Shown here piece after piece: positions 36,977 to 45,411 of a stretch of DNA of 64,000 bases (positions within the stretch are counted from its first letter, which is position 1; the number at the start of each line of letters is the position of its first letter). The DNA lies in the NCBI RefSeq assembly GCF_002732165.1, contig NZ_MRZO01000004.1, forward strand, positions 62,001 to 126,000, read 5' to 3'. The notes below the pieces were generated by a model. The model was not told the origin of the DNA and did no database searches. It saw nothing but the letters and a program-made list of their open reading frames with translations. The stretch comes from Staphylococcus xylosus. Its GTDB lineage: Bacteria; Bacillota; Bacilli; Staphylococcales; Staphylococcaceae. A program made the translations under genes and the position numbers.

Positions 36977-38272
36977 TTATTTCTTTTTATTTGATTTTTT
37001 TCTGATTAAGTCAATGATTAGATAGATAATAATTGCGATTGCTGCAATTATTAGAATTGTACCTAATAAAGTTAATATAGGATGGTCATCCCAAGATGAT
37101 TTTACAACTGTTGTTGCTTGGTGAACTAGCGGCTTGTTGACGTCAACTGAAGGCGGACCATATTTATCACTAATAAACTCGCGATCATATTCAATGTGCG
37201 CTTTGTTGTCTTCAATTACAACTTTATAGTCTTTTTTATCAAAATCTTTTGGTAACACGTCGTAGAGATCTTTCTCTACAAAATATGTTTTCCCATTAAT
37301 TTTTTGTTCGCCTTTTGACAATATTTTTTCATATTTATACTGGTCAAAAGACATGTTCATTAAAGCATTACCAATCATGTTGCGTTGCTTTTCACCACCA
37401 AGTTTATCGTAATTACCTGCGCCCATAATAGCTTGGTTAATTCTAAAACCATCACGTTTCGTTGTTATTGTATGGTTATAGTCAGCAACATCGCTTGACC
37501 CCGTTTTTAAACCGTCAGTACCTTCTAAACTCATATCTGCACCTTCAAGCGAATGGTTGAAGGTATAATATGTCACACCGTGTTGCGTAGGTGCTAGTTG
37601 TTTAGTAAAATCTAAAATTTTCGGTGTGTCTTGAACGACACGTTGCGAAAGTATACCGAAGTCTTTGGCAGTAGACGTATTATCATTTTCACTTTTATAT
37701 TTCTTAGGCACAAAGTCACGAAGTTGATGATTTTCTGCACCAGTTGGATTTACAAAATGCGTGTTTTCCATTCCTAATGCTTTTGCTTTTTTATTCATTT
37801 TATCGGTGAAGTCTGAAAGATTGCCTGAGACTTCTTTTCCTAAAATGAGTGCAGCTGCATTACTTGAATTTGATACCGTAATCTGAAGTAATTCCTTAAC
37901 TGTATAAGTTTCGCCAGGGTATAACTTGGTATTACTTAATTCTGGTAAGGTGGACATACGGTAGTGTGTATCCGTAATTTTTACTTTATCATTTAAAGAT
38001 AACTCGCCATTGTTGACTGCATCAAGCGTTAGATACATAGTCATAAGCTTGGTCATTGAAGCGGGATACCATTTTTTATTCATATTGTATTGATAAAGTA
38101 ACTGGCCTGTTTGCGCAACATTTACTGCACCCTCAGGTTGATATGACTCAGATACATTATAACCATATTGATTTGCTGCTTGCGTAGGGGTAACAGTTTC
38201 AGCTTCAGCAAAAGGTGTTATAATTGTACCAATGAAGAGTACAGTTATAAATGTCAAAATTAACTTTCTCAT
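36977..38272 (-). CDS. pbp4: Penicillin-binding protein 4 (D-alanyl-D-alanine carboxypeptidase/transpeptidase)
   Basis: A 431-residue low-molecular-weight PBP, the same length as S. aureus PBP4, which performs secondary peptidoglycan cross-linking. Signal peptide cut near AEAE (about residue 25). Catalytic motifs: SxxK as SMTK (S72-K75), SxN as SSN (S136-N138), KTG in DGLKTGS. A C-terminal beta domain and a membrane anchor (ILTLLGTILIIAAIAIIIYLII) with a KKSNKKK tail keep it in the outer face of the membrane. Divergent from abcA, sharing a regulatory region. Confidence 0.96.
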   Translation of the reverse strand: MRKLILTFITVLFIGTIITPFAEAETVTPTQAANQYGYNVSESYQPEGAVNVAQTGQLLYQYNMNKKWYPASMTKLMTMYLTLDAVNNGELSLNDKVKITDTHYRMSTLPELSNTKLYPGETYTVKELLQITVSNSSNAAALILGKEVSGNLSDFTDKMNKKAKALGMENTHFVNPTGAENHQLRDFVPKKYKSENDNTSTAKDFGILSQRVVQDTPKILDFTKQLAPTQHGVTYYTFNHSLEGADMSLEGTDGLKTGSSDVADYNHTITTKRDGFRINQAIMGAGNYDKLGGEKQRNMIGNALMNMSFDQYKYEKILSKGEQKINGKTYFVEKDLYDVLPKDFDKKDYKVVIEDNKAHIEYDREFISDKYGPPSVDVNKPLVHQATTVVKSSWDDHPILTLLGTILIIAAIAIIIYLIIDLIRKKSNKKK

Positions 38273-38363
38273 AATTACATTCCCTCTTAATATTTTAAGT
38301 TTTATTGCAATAGAAGTATTTTAGCATATTGTAAAGTTTAAATAAAATATATTCATGAAATTA

Positions 38364-38396
38364 TTACAATTATTGTATAGTCAAAAATAATTGTAA
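38364..38396. promoter_or_regulatory. Inverted repeat in the pbp4-abcA gap, candidate operator
   Basis: TTACAATTATT (38364-38374) and AATAATTGTAA (38386-38396) form a perfect inverted repeat with an 11-base centre. In S. aureus this gap binds regulators of the MgrA/SarZ/NorG group; which one binds here is inference. Confidence 0.45.
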
Positions 38397-38415
38397 AAAA
38401 TAAAGTTGTGTTTGC

Positions 38416-38444
38416 TTGGAATTTAACTGATTAACTATTATAAT
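38416..38444 (+). promoter_or_regulatory. abcA promoter
   Basis: TTGGAA (38416-38421), 17 bases, TATAAT (38439-38444); start about 65 bases before abcA. Confidence 0.6.
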
Positions 38445-38513
38445 GTTATTCTGCTCAAACTCATTTTTAGCATTAGCTTAAAAATAAAAAATAAAAATAG
38501 AAGAGGTAAAAAT

Positions 38514-40232
38514 ATGAAGCAAGAAAATCCATTATTCTATTTATTTAAAAAATTATCATGGCCTATTGGCCTTATCATTATTGCTGTATTTATTTCTTCA
38601 TTGGGGAGTATTACTGGACTTTTAGTTCCGCTATTTACTGGGAAACTAGTAGATAAATTTTCCTTTGATAATATGAACTGGATGTTTGTTGCAGGATTTA
38701 TTTCAATATTTATTGTTAATGCACTACTTAGCGGTGTTGGATTATACTTGTTAAGTAAAATAGGAGAAAAAGTTATATATGCGATTAGATCTGTGTTATG
38801 GCATCATATTATCCATTTGAAAATGCCATTTTTTGACCAAAATGAAAGTGGACAATTAATGAGTCGACTGACGGATGATACGAAAGTCATCAATGAATTT
38901 ATTTCTCAAAAACTTCCTAATTTATTACCGTCAGTATTAACAATTTTAGGTTCGTTGGTTATGTTATTCATTATGGATTGGAAGATGACATTAGTTACAT
39001 TCATCACTATTCCAATATTTGTATTAATCATGTTTCCGTTAGGTAAAATTATGGAAAAGATTTCTAAAAAAACACAAGCTGAAATCGCTAATTTTAGTGG
39101 TTTGTTAGGTCGTGTTTTGACAGAAATGCGTTTAGTGAAAGTTTCACATACTGAAGACTTAGAACTAAATAATGCGCATAAAAACTTAAAAGAGATTTAC
39201 TTTTTAGGATTAAAACAAGCTAAAATCACTGCAGTAATACAGCCTATTTCAGGCGTGATTATGTTACTTACGATCGCAATTATATTAGGGTTTGGTGCGA
39301 TTAGAATTTCAACTGGTGCTATCACAGCAGGTACACTGATTGCTATGATTTTCTATGTTATACAATTATCAACACCACTGATCAATCTTTCAACGCTTGT
39401 CACAGATTATAAAAAAGCTGTAGGTGCAAGTGGTCGTATTTATGAAATTATGGAAGAGCCTACAGAAGCATTCCATATAGAACAAGAAGCTAACATTACT
39501 GATGGCAGCTTGATGTTTGAGCATGTTGACTTTAAATATGGAGTTAAGCCAATTCTGAGTGATGTTAATTTTGAAATACCACAGAGCAAAGTCACTGCAT
39601 TTGTGGGGCCTTCAGGGTCAGGAAAGAGTACCATTTTTAATATTATTGAGCGAATGTATGATATTGACCAAGGGGATATTAAATATGGTGATAAGTCCAT
39701 TTATGACATCGCGTTAGGTGAATGGCGCGATAAAATTGGTTATGTAATGCAATCAAATTCAATGATGAATGGTACGATTAGAGATAATATATTGTATGGT
39801 ATTAATCGTGAAGTAAGTGATGAGGAACTGATACATTTTGCGAAATTAGCGAACTGTCATGAGTTTATTGAACAATTTGAAGATGGCTACGATACGATGG
39901 TTGGCGAACGAGGGTTAAAATTATCTGGCGGTCAACGTCAACGTATTGATATAGCACGTAGTTTTGTCAAAAATCCAGATATTCTATTATTAGATGAAGC
40001 TACAGCTAATCTGGATAGTGAAAGTGAAAGAAAGATTCAAGATGCACTAGAAGAATTGATGGAAAACCGTACAACTGTAGTTATCGCGCATAGATTATCT
40101 ACTATTAAAAAAGCAGAGCAAATTATTTTTGTTGATGCGGGTAAAGTGACTGGTAAAGGTACACATCAAGAATTGATTATGAATCATGAGAAATATCAAC
40201 AATTTGTAAACACACAGAATTTGACGAAATAA
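38514..40232 (+). CDS. abcA: Multidrug ABC transporter AbcA (membrane and ATPase fused)
   Basis: A 572-residue type I exporter half-transporter: six membrane segments (residues 15-310) with the linker FFDQNESGQLMSRLTDDT, then an ATPase with Walker A GPSGSGKST, signature LSGGQRQRIDIARS, Walker B ILLLDEATANLDS and H-loop IAHRLST. It acts as a homodimer; in S. aureus AbcA exports beta-lactams, other hydrophobic drugs and phenol-soluble modulins. AGAGG precedes ATG 38514. Divergent from pbp4 as in S. aureus. Confidence 0.93.
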   Translation: MKQENPLFYLFKKLSWPIGLIIIAVFISSLGSITGLLVPLFTGKLVDKFSFDNMNWMFVAGFISIFIVNALLSGVGLYLLSKIGEKVIYAIRSVLWHHIIHLKMPFFDQNESGQLMSRLTDDTKVINEFISQKLPNLLPSVLTILGSLVMLFIMDWKMTLVTFITIPIFVLIMFPLGKIMEKISKKTQAEIANFSGLLGRVLTEMRLVKVSHTEDLELNNAHKNLKEIYFLGLKQAKITAVIQPISGVIMLLTIAIILGFGAIRISTGAITAGTLIAMIFYVIQLSTPLINLSTLVTDYKKAVGASGRIYEIMEEPTEAFHIEQEANITDGSLMFEHVDFKYGVKPILSDVNFEIPQSKVTAFVGPSGSGKSTIFNIIERMYDIDQGDIKYGDKSIYDIALGEWRDKIGYVMQSNSMMNGTIRDNILYGINREVSDEELIHFAKLANCHEFIEQFEDGYDTMVGERGLKLSGGQRQRIDIARSFVKNPDILLLDEATANLDSESERKIQDALEELMENRTTVVIAHRLSTIKKAEQIIFVDAGKVTGKGTHQELIMNHEKYQQFVNTQNLTK

Positions 40233-40613
40233 GAAAAAGAGTAAAAAGTAAATCATAACTATAGTTGTGTAGGCGTTTTCATAGAGAAAGGCGAATGTTT
40301 AGGCTTAGATTGTGTATAAAAAGTGACGTTTGTCGAACTATAAAATTGTTATTTTATATAAAGTACATGCATGCTATAATTATTGTGAATTATTAATAAA
40401 CAGTGTTTTGAGAAAGTATAAATTAATTACAAAAATGAATTAACAAAACTAGGGATTAGGAATAATTAAGGTAAATGCATCGTTTAAAGCTGTTTATGAT
40501 TGTTTATGTCAGTAATATGCATTTACCTTTATTCTTCCGAATACATAGCTACATAAATTACTTTCAAAAATCCATTGTTATCAATGATTTTAATAAGAAA
40601 TGGTGGGTGTATT
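40233..40613 (+). other. abcA-nupC gap with possible nupC leader RNA
   Basis: TGCTATAAT (extended -10) ends at 40380, which would start a transcript near 40387. It then meets a long-loop hairpin: AAGGTAAATGCAT (about 40468-40480) with ATGCATTTACCTT (40517-40529), followed by TATTCTT. This could be a terminator/attenuator in the nupC leader, or end a short RNA of about 145 bases. No known riboswitch class is recognised. Confidence 0.45.
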
Positions 40614-41843
40614 ATGTTTTTAGTGATTAACATAATTGGATTGTTTGTGTTTTTAGGGATCGCAGTATTATTCTCTCGAAGCAAAAAGGATATTCAATGG
40701 AAATCAATTGCAATATTAGTTGTAGTAAACTTATTTTTAGCTTGGTTCTTCATGTTCTTCCCATGGGGGAAAACTGCAGTACAAACACTAGCTAATGGTA
40801 TTTCTTGGGTGATTGATTCAGCACATGCAGGTACAGGGTTTGCTTTTTCTAGCTGGGTAAAACCAGGTGCAATGGACATGGCAGTTAGTGCATTATTCCC
40901 AATATTATTAGTTGTTCCGTTATTTGATATTTTAATGTATTTCAATATTTTACCTAAGGTAATTGGTGGTATTGGCTGGGTTTTAGCAAAAATCACGCGT
41001 CAACCAAAGTTCGAATCATTCTTTGGTATTGAAATGATGTTTTTAGGTAATACAGAAGCATTAGCAGTTTCGAATGAACAATTAAAACGTATGAAAGAAA
41101 CTCGTGTGTTAACGGTGGCGATGATGTCTATGAGTTCTGTATCTGGGGCTATTGTCGGCGCATATGTCTCTATGGTTCCCGGTGATTTAGTATTAACAGC
41201 GATTCCGTTAAATATAATCAATGCGATTATAGTTTCATCTATATTAAATCCGGTTACAGTAGAAGAAAAAGAAGATATTATTTACACTATTCAAAGTAAT
41301 GAATTAGAACGTCAACCGTTCTTCTCATTCTTAGGTGACTCCGTATTAAACGCAGGTAAATTAATCTTAATTATTGTAGCGTTTGTTATTAGTTTCGTTG
41401 CGCTATCAGATTTAATTGATCGATTAATTAATTTACTTACAGGTTTCATTGGTAGTTGGGCAGGTATTAAAGGTAGTTTTGGTTTAGATCAAATACTTGG
41501 TGCCTTTATGTATCCATTTGCGTTATTGCTAGGTTTACCATGGGATGAAGCTTGGATTGTTGCACAGCAGATGGCTAAAAAAATTGTCACTAATGAATTT
41601 GTTGTTATGGGACAGATTAAAGATGTTGTTGAATCTTATTCTCCACATAGACGTGCTGTCATTACAACATTCTTAATTTCATTCGCGAACTTCTCGACAA
41701 TTGGTATGATTGTAGGAACATTAAAAGGAATCGTAGATAAGAGAACGTCAGATTTCGTATCACAATATGTACCGATGTTATTACTTGCAGGTATTTTAGT
41801 ATCATTAATGACTGCAGGATTTGTGGGATTATTTGCTTGGTAA
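40614..41843 (+). CDS. nupC: Nucleoside transporter, NupC (CNT) family
   Basis: A 409-residue concentrative nucleoside transporter: N-terminal membrane helices, then the conserved GIEMMFLGNTEALAVSNEQL (nucleoside site, 'G.e...GNTE.p'), MSSVSGAIVGAYVSM, and FALLLGLPWDEAWIVAQQMAKKIVTNEFV; the last segment has ISFANFSTIGMIVG. It imports nucleosides with H+ or Na+. ATG 40614 follows GGTGGGTG; upstream in-frame starts lack a ribosome binding site. A terminator follows. Confidence 0.94.
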   Translation: MFLVINIIGLFVFLGIAVLFSRSKKDIQWKSIAILVVVNLFLAWFFMFFPWGKTAVQTLANGISWVIDSAHAGTGFAFSSWVKPGAMDMAVSALFPILLVVPLFDILMYFNILPKVIGGIGWVLAKITRQPKFESFFGIEMMFLGNTEALAVSNEQLKRMKETRVLTVAMMSMSSVSGAIVGAYVSMVPGDLVLTAIPLNIINAIIVSSILNPVTVEEKEDIIYTIQSNELERQPFFSFLGDSVLNAGKLILIIVAFVISFVALSDLIDRLINLLTGFIGSWAGIKGSFGLDQILGAFMYPFALLLGLPWDEAWIVAQQMAKKIVTNEFVVMGQIKDVVESYSPHRRAVITTFLISFANFSTIGMIVGTLKGIVDKRTSDFVSQYVPMLLLAGILVSLMTAGFVGLFAW

Positions 41844-41900
41844 ATCATAAATAAATATTGAATCTTAGTTATATACTTATTTTGATTGAAAAAATTAATT

Positions 41901-41952
41901 AACTAGATGTTTAAAAGTGTTAGTACACGCTTTTGAATGTCTAGTTTTTTTT
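41901..41952 (+). terminator. Terminator after nupC
   Basis: AACTAGATGTTTAAAAG pairs imperfectly with CTTTTGAATGTCTAGTT, followed by T8. Confidence 0.82.
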
Positions 41953-42030
41953 GTTCTTTATTAGATATAACGTTATAGTTTACTATAGATTATGTTTGTA
42001 TTTACAAAGCATTATGATTAAAAAAAGCAA

Positions 42031-42219
42031 AAAAATTAAGCCAAGTAATTGAAGTGAGGAGACACATTCATCATTACTTGGCTTTTACGGGAAATGAATT
42101 AACTGTATATAAGTAGTAAGGACTAGGTACTAAATATATACTCGAGCAAAAATTGTTTTGTTTGTTACTATAAACAACACAAAGGAGATGGCTTCTTATT
42201 GGCTACCAATAAGAAGATA
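42031..42219 (-). ncRNA. Candidate small RNA (RsaD-like)
   Basis: Read on the minus strand. A promoter at 42226-42254 would start RNA near 42219. The RNA opens with a perfect hairpin CTTCTTATTGG/CCAATAAGAAG (about 42192-42216), then single-stranded CCATCTCC, an AT-rich middle, and a 12-bp terminator stem AAGCCAAGTAAT/ATTACTTGGCTT (42038-42049 with 42073-42084) whose loop carries TGTCTCCTCAC, ending in T7. C-rich TCTCC motifs in an unpaired stretch and a loop are the mark of staphylococcal Rsa sRNAs. From memory RsaD of S. aureus lies in this same gap; the name is inferred. Confidence 0.68.
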
Positions 42220-42225
42220 AATTTT

Positions 42226-42254
42226 ATTATATCAAAGAAAAATTAATAAGTAAA
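42226..42254 (-). promoter_or_regulatory. Promoter of the candidate sRNA
   Basis: On the minus strand TTTACT (42254-42249), exactly 17 bases, TATAAT (42231-42226). Same boxes as the sarA promoter. Confidence 0.7.
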
Positions 42255-42422
42255 CAGAAATTTCAGAATTTTTAAAAATTAAAGAATTTTAATTATATAA
42301 GAAGAGATTACAATGCAAATTAAATTTATTATATAAAGAGTTTTCTTTATATTCGTGTTGTAGTATTTCTGATAATTTGCTAACATTCAATTGATTAGTG
42401 TAAATTCAAGGGGGTCGTGTGG

Positions 42423-43259
42423 GTGAATAAAACAGTACGAGATTTAATATTAGTTGTTTTTGGATCGTTCTTTTTTTCAGCTGGGGTGAATACCTTTATT
42501 ATATCTGCTGATTTAGGTGAGGGAGGCGTGACTGGTATAGCAATCGTACTTTACTATGCTTTTCACATTTCTCCAGGTATTACAAACTTTGTATTTAATG
42601 CCATTTTAATTGGGATAGGTTATAAATTTTTAAGTAAACGAAGTATGTATTTAACGATTGTCGCAACGATATTAATTTCTATCTTTTTAGAATTAACTGT
42701 AAGTTGGGAAATTGAAACAGGCAATATATTGGTTAATGCAGTATTTGGTGGCCTTTGCGTAGGACTAGGTATTGGTGTGATCGTGCTTGCAGGTGGAACT
42801 ACAGCTGGGACTACAATTTTAGCTCGAATCGCTAATAAATACTTAGATGTTAGTACACCTTATGCATTACTATTCTTCGATTTAATTGTTGTAGCTATAT
42901 CACTGACTGTTATTCCAATCTCTAGTGCATTGGTTACTGTGATTTCATTGTATATCGGTACAAAAGTAATGGATTACGTTATCGAAGGTTTAAATACGAA
43001 GAAAGCCATGACAATTATTTCAAGCAAACCTGATGAAATTGCTAAAATTATTGATGAACAAGTAGGACGTGGACTTACCATTTTAAATGGACGTGGCTAT
43101 TTTTCAAAAGAAGATAAAGACGTTTTGTATGTTGTTATTACTAAAACACAAGTAACGAAAGCAAAACGTTTAATAAGAAAAATCGATGATAACGCATTTT
43201 TAGTTATTCATGATGTACGTGATGTGTACGGTAATGGTTTCTTAATCGATGAACATTAA
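42423..43259 (+). CDS. YitT family membrane protein
   Basis: A 278-residue protein of the YitT (DUF161 + DUF2179) family: five or six membrane segments (VVFGSFFFSAGVNTFIISADLGEGGVTGIA, GLCVGLGIGVIVLAGGTTAGTTILARI) and a C-terminal soluble DUF2179 domain (KAMTIISSKPDEIAKIIDEQVGRGLTILNGRGYFSKEDKDVLYVV). Function unproven. I start at GTG 42423, seven bases after AGGGGGT; GTG 42417 is too close. Terminator follows. Confidence 0.88.
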   Translation: MNKTVRDLILVVFGSFFFSAGVNTFIISADLGEGGVTGIAIVLYYAFHISPGITNFVFNAILIGIGYKFLSKRSMYLTIVATILISIFLELTVSWEIETGNILVNAVFGGLCVGLGIGVIVLAGGTTAGTTILARIANKYLDVSTPYALLFFDLIVVAISLTVIPISSALVTVISLYIGTKVMDYVIEGLNTKKAMTIISSKPDEIAKIIDEQVGRGLTILNGRGYFSKEDKDVLYVVITKTQVTKAKRLIRKIDDNAFLVIHDVRDVYGNGFLIDEH

Positions 43260-43292
43260 CATAACATAAAATTAAAGTTGAATAATAAAATG

Positions 43293-43334
43293 CCTAATTT
43301 ATTTGGATTATTTCCATTATGAATTAGGTTTTTT
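43293..43334 (+). terminator. Terminator after the yitT-like gene
   Basis: CCTAATT (43293-43299) pairs with AATTAGG (43322-43328), with an inner TGGA/TCCA, then T6. Confidence 0.75.
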
Positions 43335-43471
43335 AATATAAAAAATTAAATAAATCAGGAGGGAAAGTTAAGATTAAACAGTGCCATTTTGTGAATAAAA
43401 AAAGCCTATAAGGATAACGAATTTTGAGGGTCTGTTGAAAATAATTAATAGTCAATAGGTGTAAAAAATGG

Positions 43472-43500
43472 TATAATATCATCTATGATAATGATTATCA
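43472..43500 (+). promoter_or_regulatory. fhuCBG promoter with Fur box
   Basis: TATAAT at 43472-43477 is followed by the perfect 7-1-7 repeat TGATAAT-G-ATTATCA (43486-43500), the classical Fur operator, covering the expected transcription start. Iron-loaded Fur should repress the operon. The rest of the yitT-fhuC gap (43335-43471, 43501-43596) shows nothing else. Confidence 0.85.
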
Positions 43501-43596
43501 TTTACTGAAAAAATTAAAATTTCAACATGACTTAATATAAATTAAATTGGGAAAATTTACGATGTTATGCTTATTAATATAGGAAGAAGGGGAATT

Positions 43597-44400
43597 ATGA
43601 ATCGCTTAAAAGGAGAACAGGTCACTATAGGTTATGGAGAAAATGTCATTGTGGATAATTTAGATGTTCACATACCTGATGGCAAGATTACTTCAATTAT
43701 AGGACCAAACGGTTGTGGTAAGTCGACATTACTTAAAGCATTATCACGACTACTGCCGATTAAAGGTGGAGAAATCAAATTAGATAATGAAAACATACAC
43801 TCACAATCTACGAAAGAAATAGCTAAAAAAATTGCCATTTTACCTCAATCTCCAGAGGTTGCAGATGGACTTACAGTTGGTGAATTAGTATCGTATGGCC
43901 GTTTTCCACATCAAAAAGGATTCGGACGTCTATCTGCCGAAGATAAAAAAGAAATCGACTGGGCAATGCGTGTTACAGGTACTTATGATTTTAAATTACG
44001 CCCTATAAATGATTTGAGTGGAGGACAACGACAACGTGTATGGATTGCAATGGCATTAGCGCAACGTACAGATATTATATTCTTAGACGAGCCAACAACA
44101 TATTTAGACATTTCACATCAGTTAGAGATCTTAGAATTAATTACCCAACTCAATAAAGAACAAGGCTGTACTATTATTATGGTACTGCATGATATTAACC
44201 AAGCCGTTCGTTTTTCTGATCATTTAATTACTATGAAAAATGGCGATATTATTGCCAATGGTGATACTGAAGAAGTATTAACGAAAGACATTTTAGAAAA
44301 AGTATTCAACATTGATGTTGAAATTAGTACAGACCCAAGAACTGGCAAACCAATGTTAGTAACGTATGACTTGTGCAGAAAAAGCTATTCAGAAGTTTAG
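43597..44400 (+). CDS. fhuC: Ferrichrome ABC transporter ATP-binding protein
   Basis: A 267-residue ABC ATPase for hydroxamate-siderophore import. Walker A GPNGCGKST, signature LSGGQRQRVWIAMAL, Walker B IIFLDEPTTYLD, H-loop VLHD. The sequence around GLTVGELVSYGRFPHQKGFG is as in S. aureus FhuC, which also energises other siderophore permeases there. ATG 43597 has AAGGGG upstream; an in-frame start at 43567 has none. First gene of fhuCBG under the Fur box. No fhuD receptor gene is adjacent, as in S. aureus where it lies elsewhere. Confidence 0.96.
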   Translation: MNRLKGEQVTIGYGENVIVDNLDVHIPDGKITSIIGPNGCGKSTLLKALSRLLPIKGGEIKLDNENIHSQSTKEIAKKIAILPQSPEVADGLTVGELVSYGRFPHQKGFGRLSAEDKKEIDWAMRVTGTYDFKLRPINDLSGGQRQRVWIAMALAQRTDIIFLDEPTTYLDISHQLEILELITQLNKEQGCTIIMVLHDINQAVRFSDHLITMKNGDIIANGDTEEVLTKDILEKVFNIDVEISTDPRTGKPMLVTYDLCRKSYSEV

Positions 44401-44409
44401 GGGTAAATT

Positions 44410-45411
44410 ATGACTACTAAGAGAAAAGGGAAGTTAAGTTTTACAGCAACTTTTGTAATAGCTGTATTATTATTAATCGGCGTACTCATCATTTCAATAT
44501 TGTTTGGGGATGCCAAAATTCATTTAAGCACTATTTTTGAAGCAGTGTTTAATTATGATTCTAAAAATCAACAGCATAATATTATCAGTGAGATTCGTAT
44601 TCCAAGAGATATTGGTGCCATATTAGTAGGCGTTGCGTTGGGTACTTCTGGCGCTGTTATTCAAGGCGTGACTAAAAATGGTTTGGCTGACCCGAGTCTT
44701 ATAGGGTTGAACTCTGGTGCATCATTTATGCTAGCGCTTACGTTTGCATTTTATCCTACGGCACCATTCCTAGTGATGATTTTTGCTGGGTTTATAGGTG
44801 CGTTGATGGGTGGCTTTATTGTTTTAATGATTGGACGATCCAGAAGTGACGGCTTCAATCCTATGAGAATTATTTTGGCCGGTGCGGCTGTCAGTGCATT
44901 ATTAACCGCATTAAGTCAGGGTGTTGCGTTATTATTTAGATTAAATCAAAGTTTAACTTTTTGGAGTGCTGGTGGCGTATCTGGTACAACTTGGAATCAA
45001 TTGATATGGGCAGCGCCGTTTATCATCATAGCCCTCGTTATTATCATTTCAATGAGTAAGCAATTAACAATTTTAAATTTAGGTGAAACATTAGCCAAAG
45101 GTCTAGGTCAAAACGTTGCGTTTACACGAGCTATTTCACTGATATTATCTATGGTTTTGGCTGGTATTGCAGTTGCAATGGTTGGTCAAATTGCATTTGT
45201 CGGGCTGATGGTACCACATATAGTAAGATACTTAGTGGGTACGGACTATGCTAGAGTGATCCCTTTAACTGCTGTAGTAGGTGGTTTGCTATTGCTAGTA
45301 GCAGATACGGTTGCGCGTATGTTAGGAGAAGCACCAGTAGGAGCTATCATTTCCTTTATTGGTGTACCTTACTTCTTGTACTTAGTTAAAAGAGGAGGTC
45401 GCTTCTCATGA
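44410..45411 (+). CDS. fhuB: Ferrichrome ABC transporter permease FhuB
   Basis: A 333-residue FecCD permease with about ten membrane segments: IRIPRDIGAILVGVALGTSGAVIQGVTKNGLADPSLIG near the N-terminus and the ATPase coupling loop GQIAFVGLMVPHIVR. Pairs with FhuG to form the membrane channel. It begins nine bases after the fhuC stop codon and overlaps fhuG by four bases. Confidence 0.95.
   Translation: MTTKRKGKLSFTATFVIAVLLLIGVLIISILFGDAKIHLSTIFEAVFNYDSKNQQHNIISEIRIPRDIGAILVGVALGTSGAVIQGVTKNGLADPSLIGLNSGASFMLALTFAFYPTAPFLVMIFAGFIGALMGGFIVLMIGRSRSDGFNPMRIILAGAAVSALLTALSQGVALLFRLNQSLTFWSAGGVSGTTWNQLIWAAPFIIIALVIIISMSKQLTILNLGETLAKGLGQNVAFTRAISLILSMVLAGIAVAMVGQIAFVGLMVPHIVRYLVGTDYARVIPLTAVVGGLLLLVADTVARMLGEAPVGAIISFIGVPYFLYLVKRGGRFS

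Larger units (their letters stand above)
41844..42422. other. nupC-yitT intergenic region
   Basis: A 579-base gap with the nupC terminator, the candidate minus-strand sRNA and its promoter. From 42255 to 42410 it is AT-rich without recognised structure and should hold the yitT-like gene's promoter. Confidence 0.6.
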
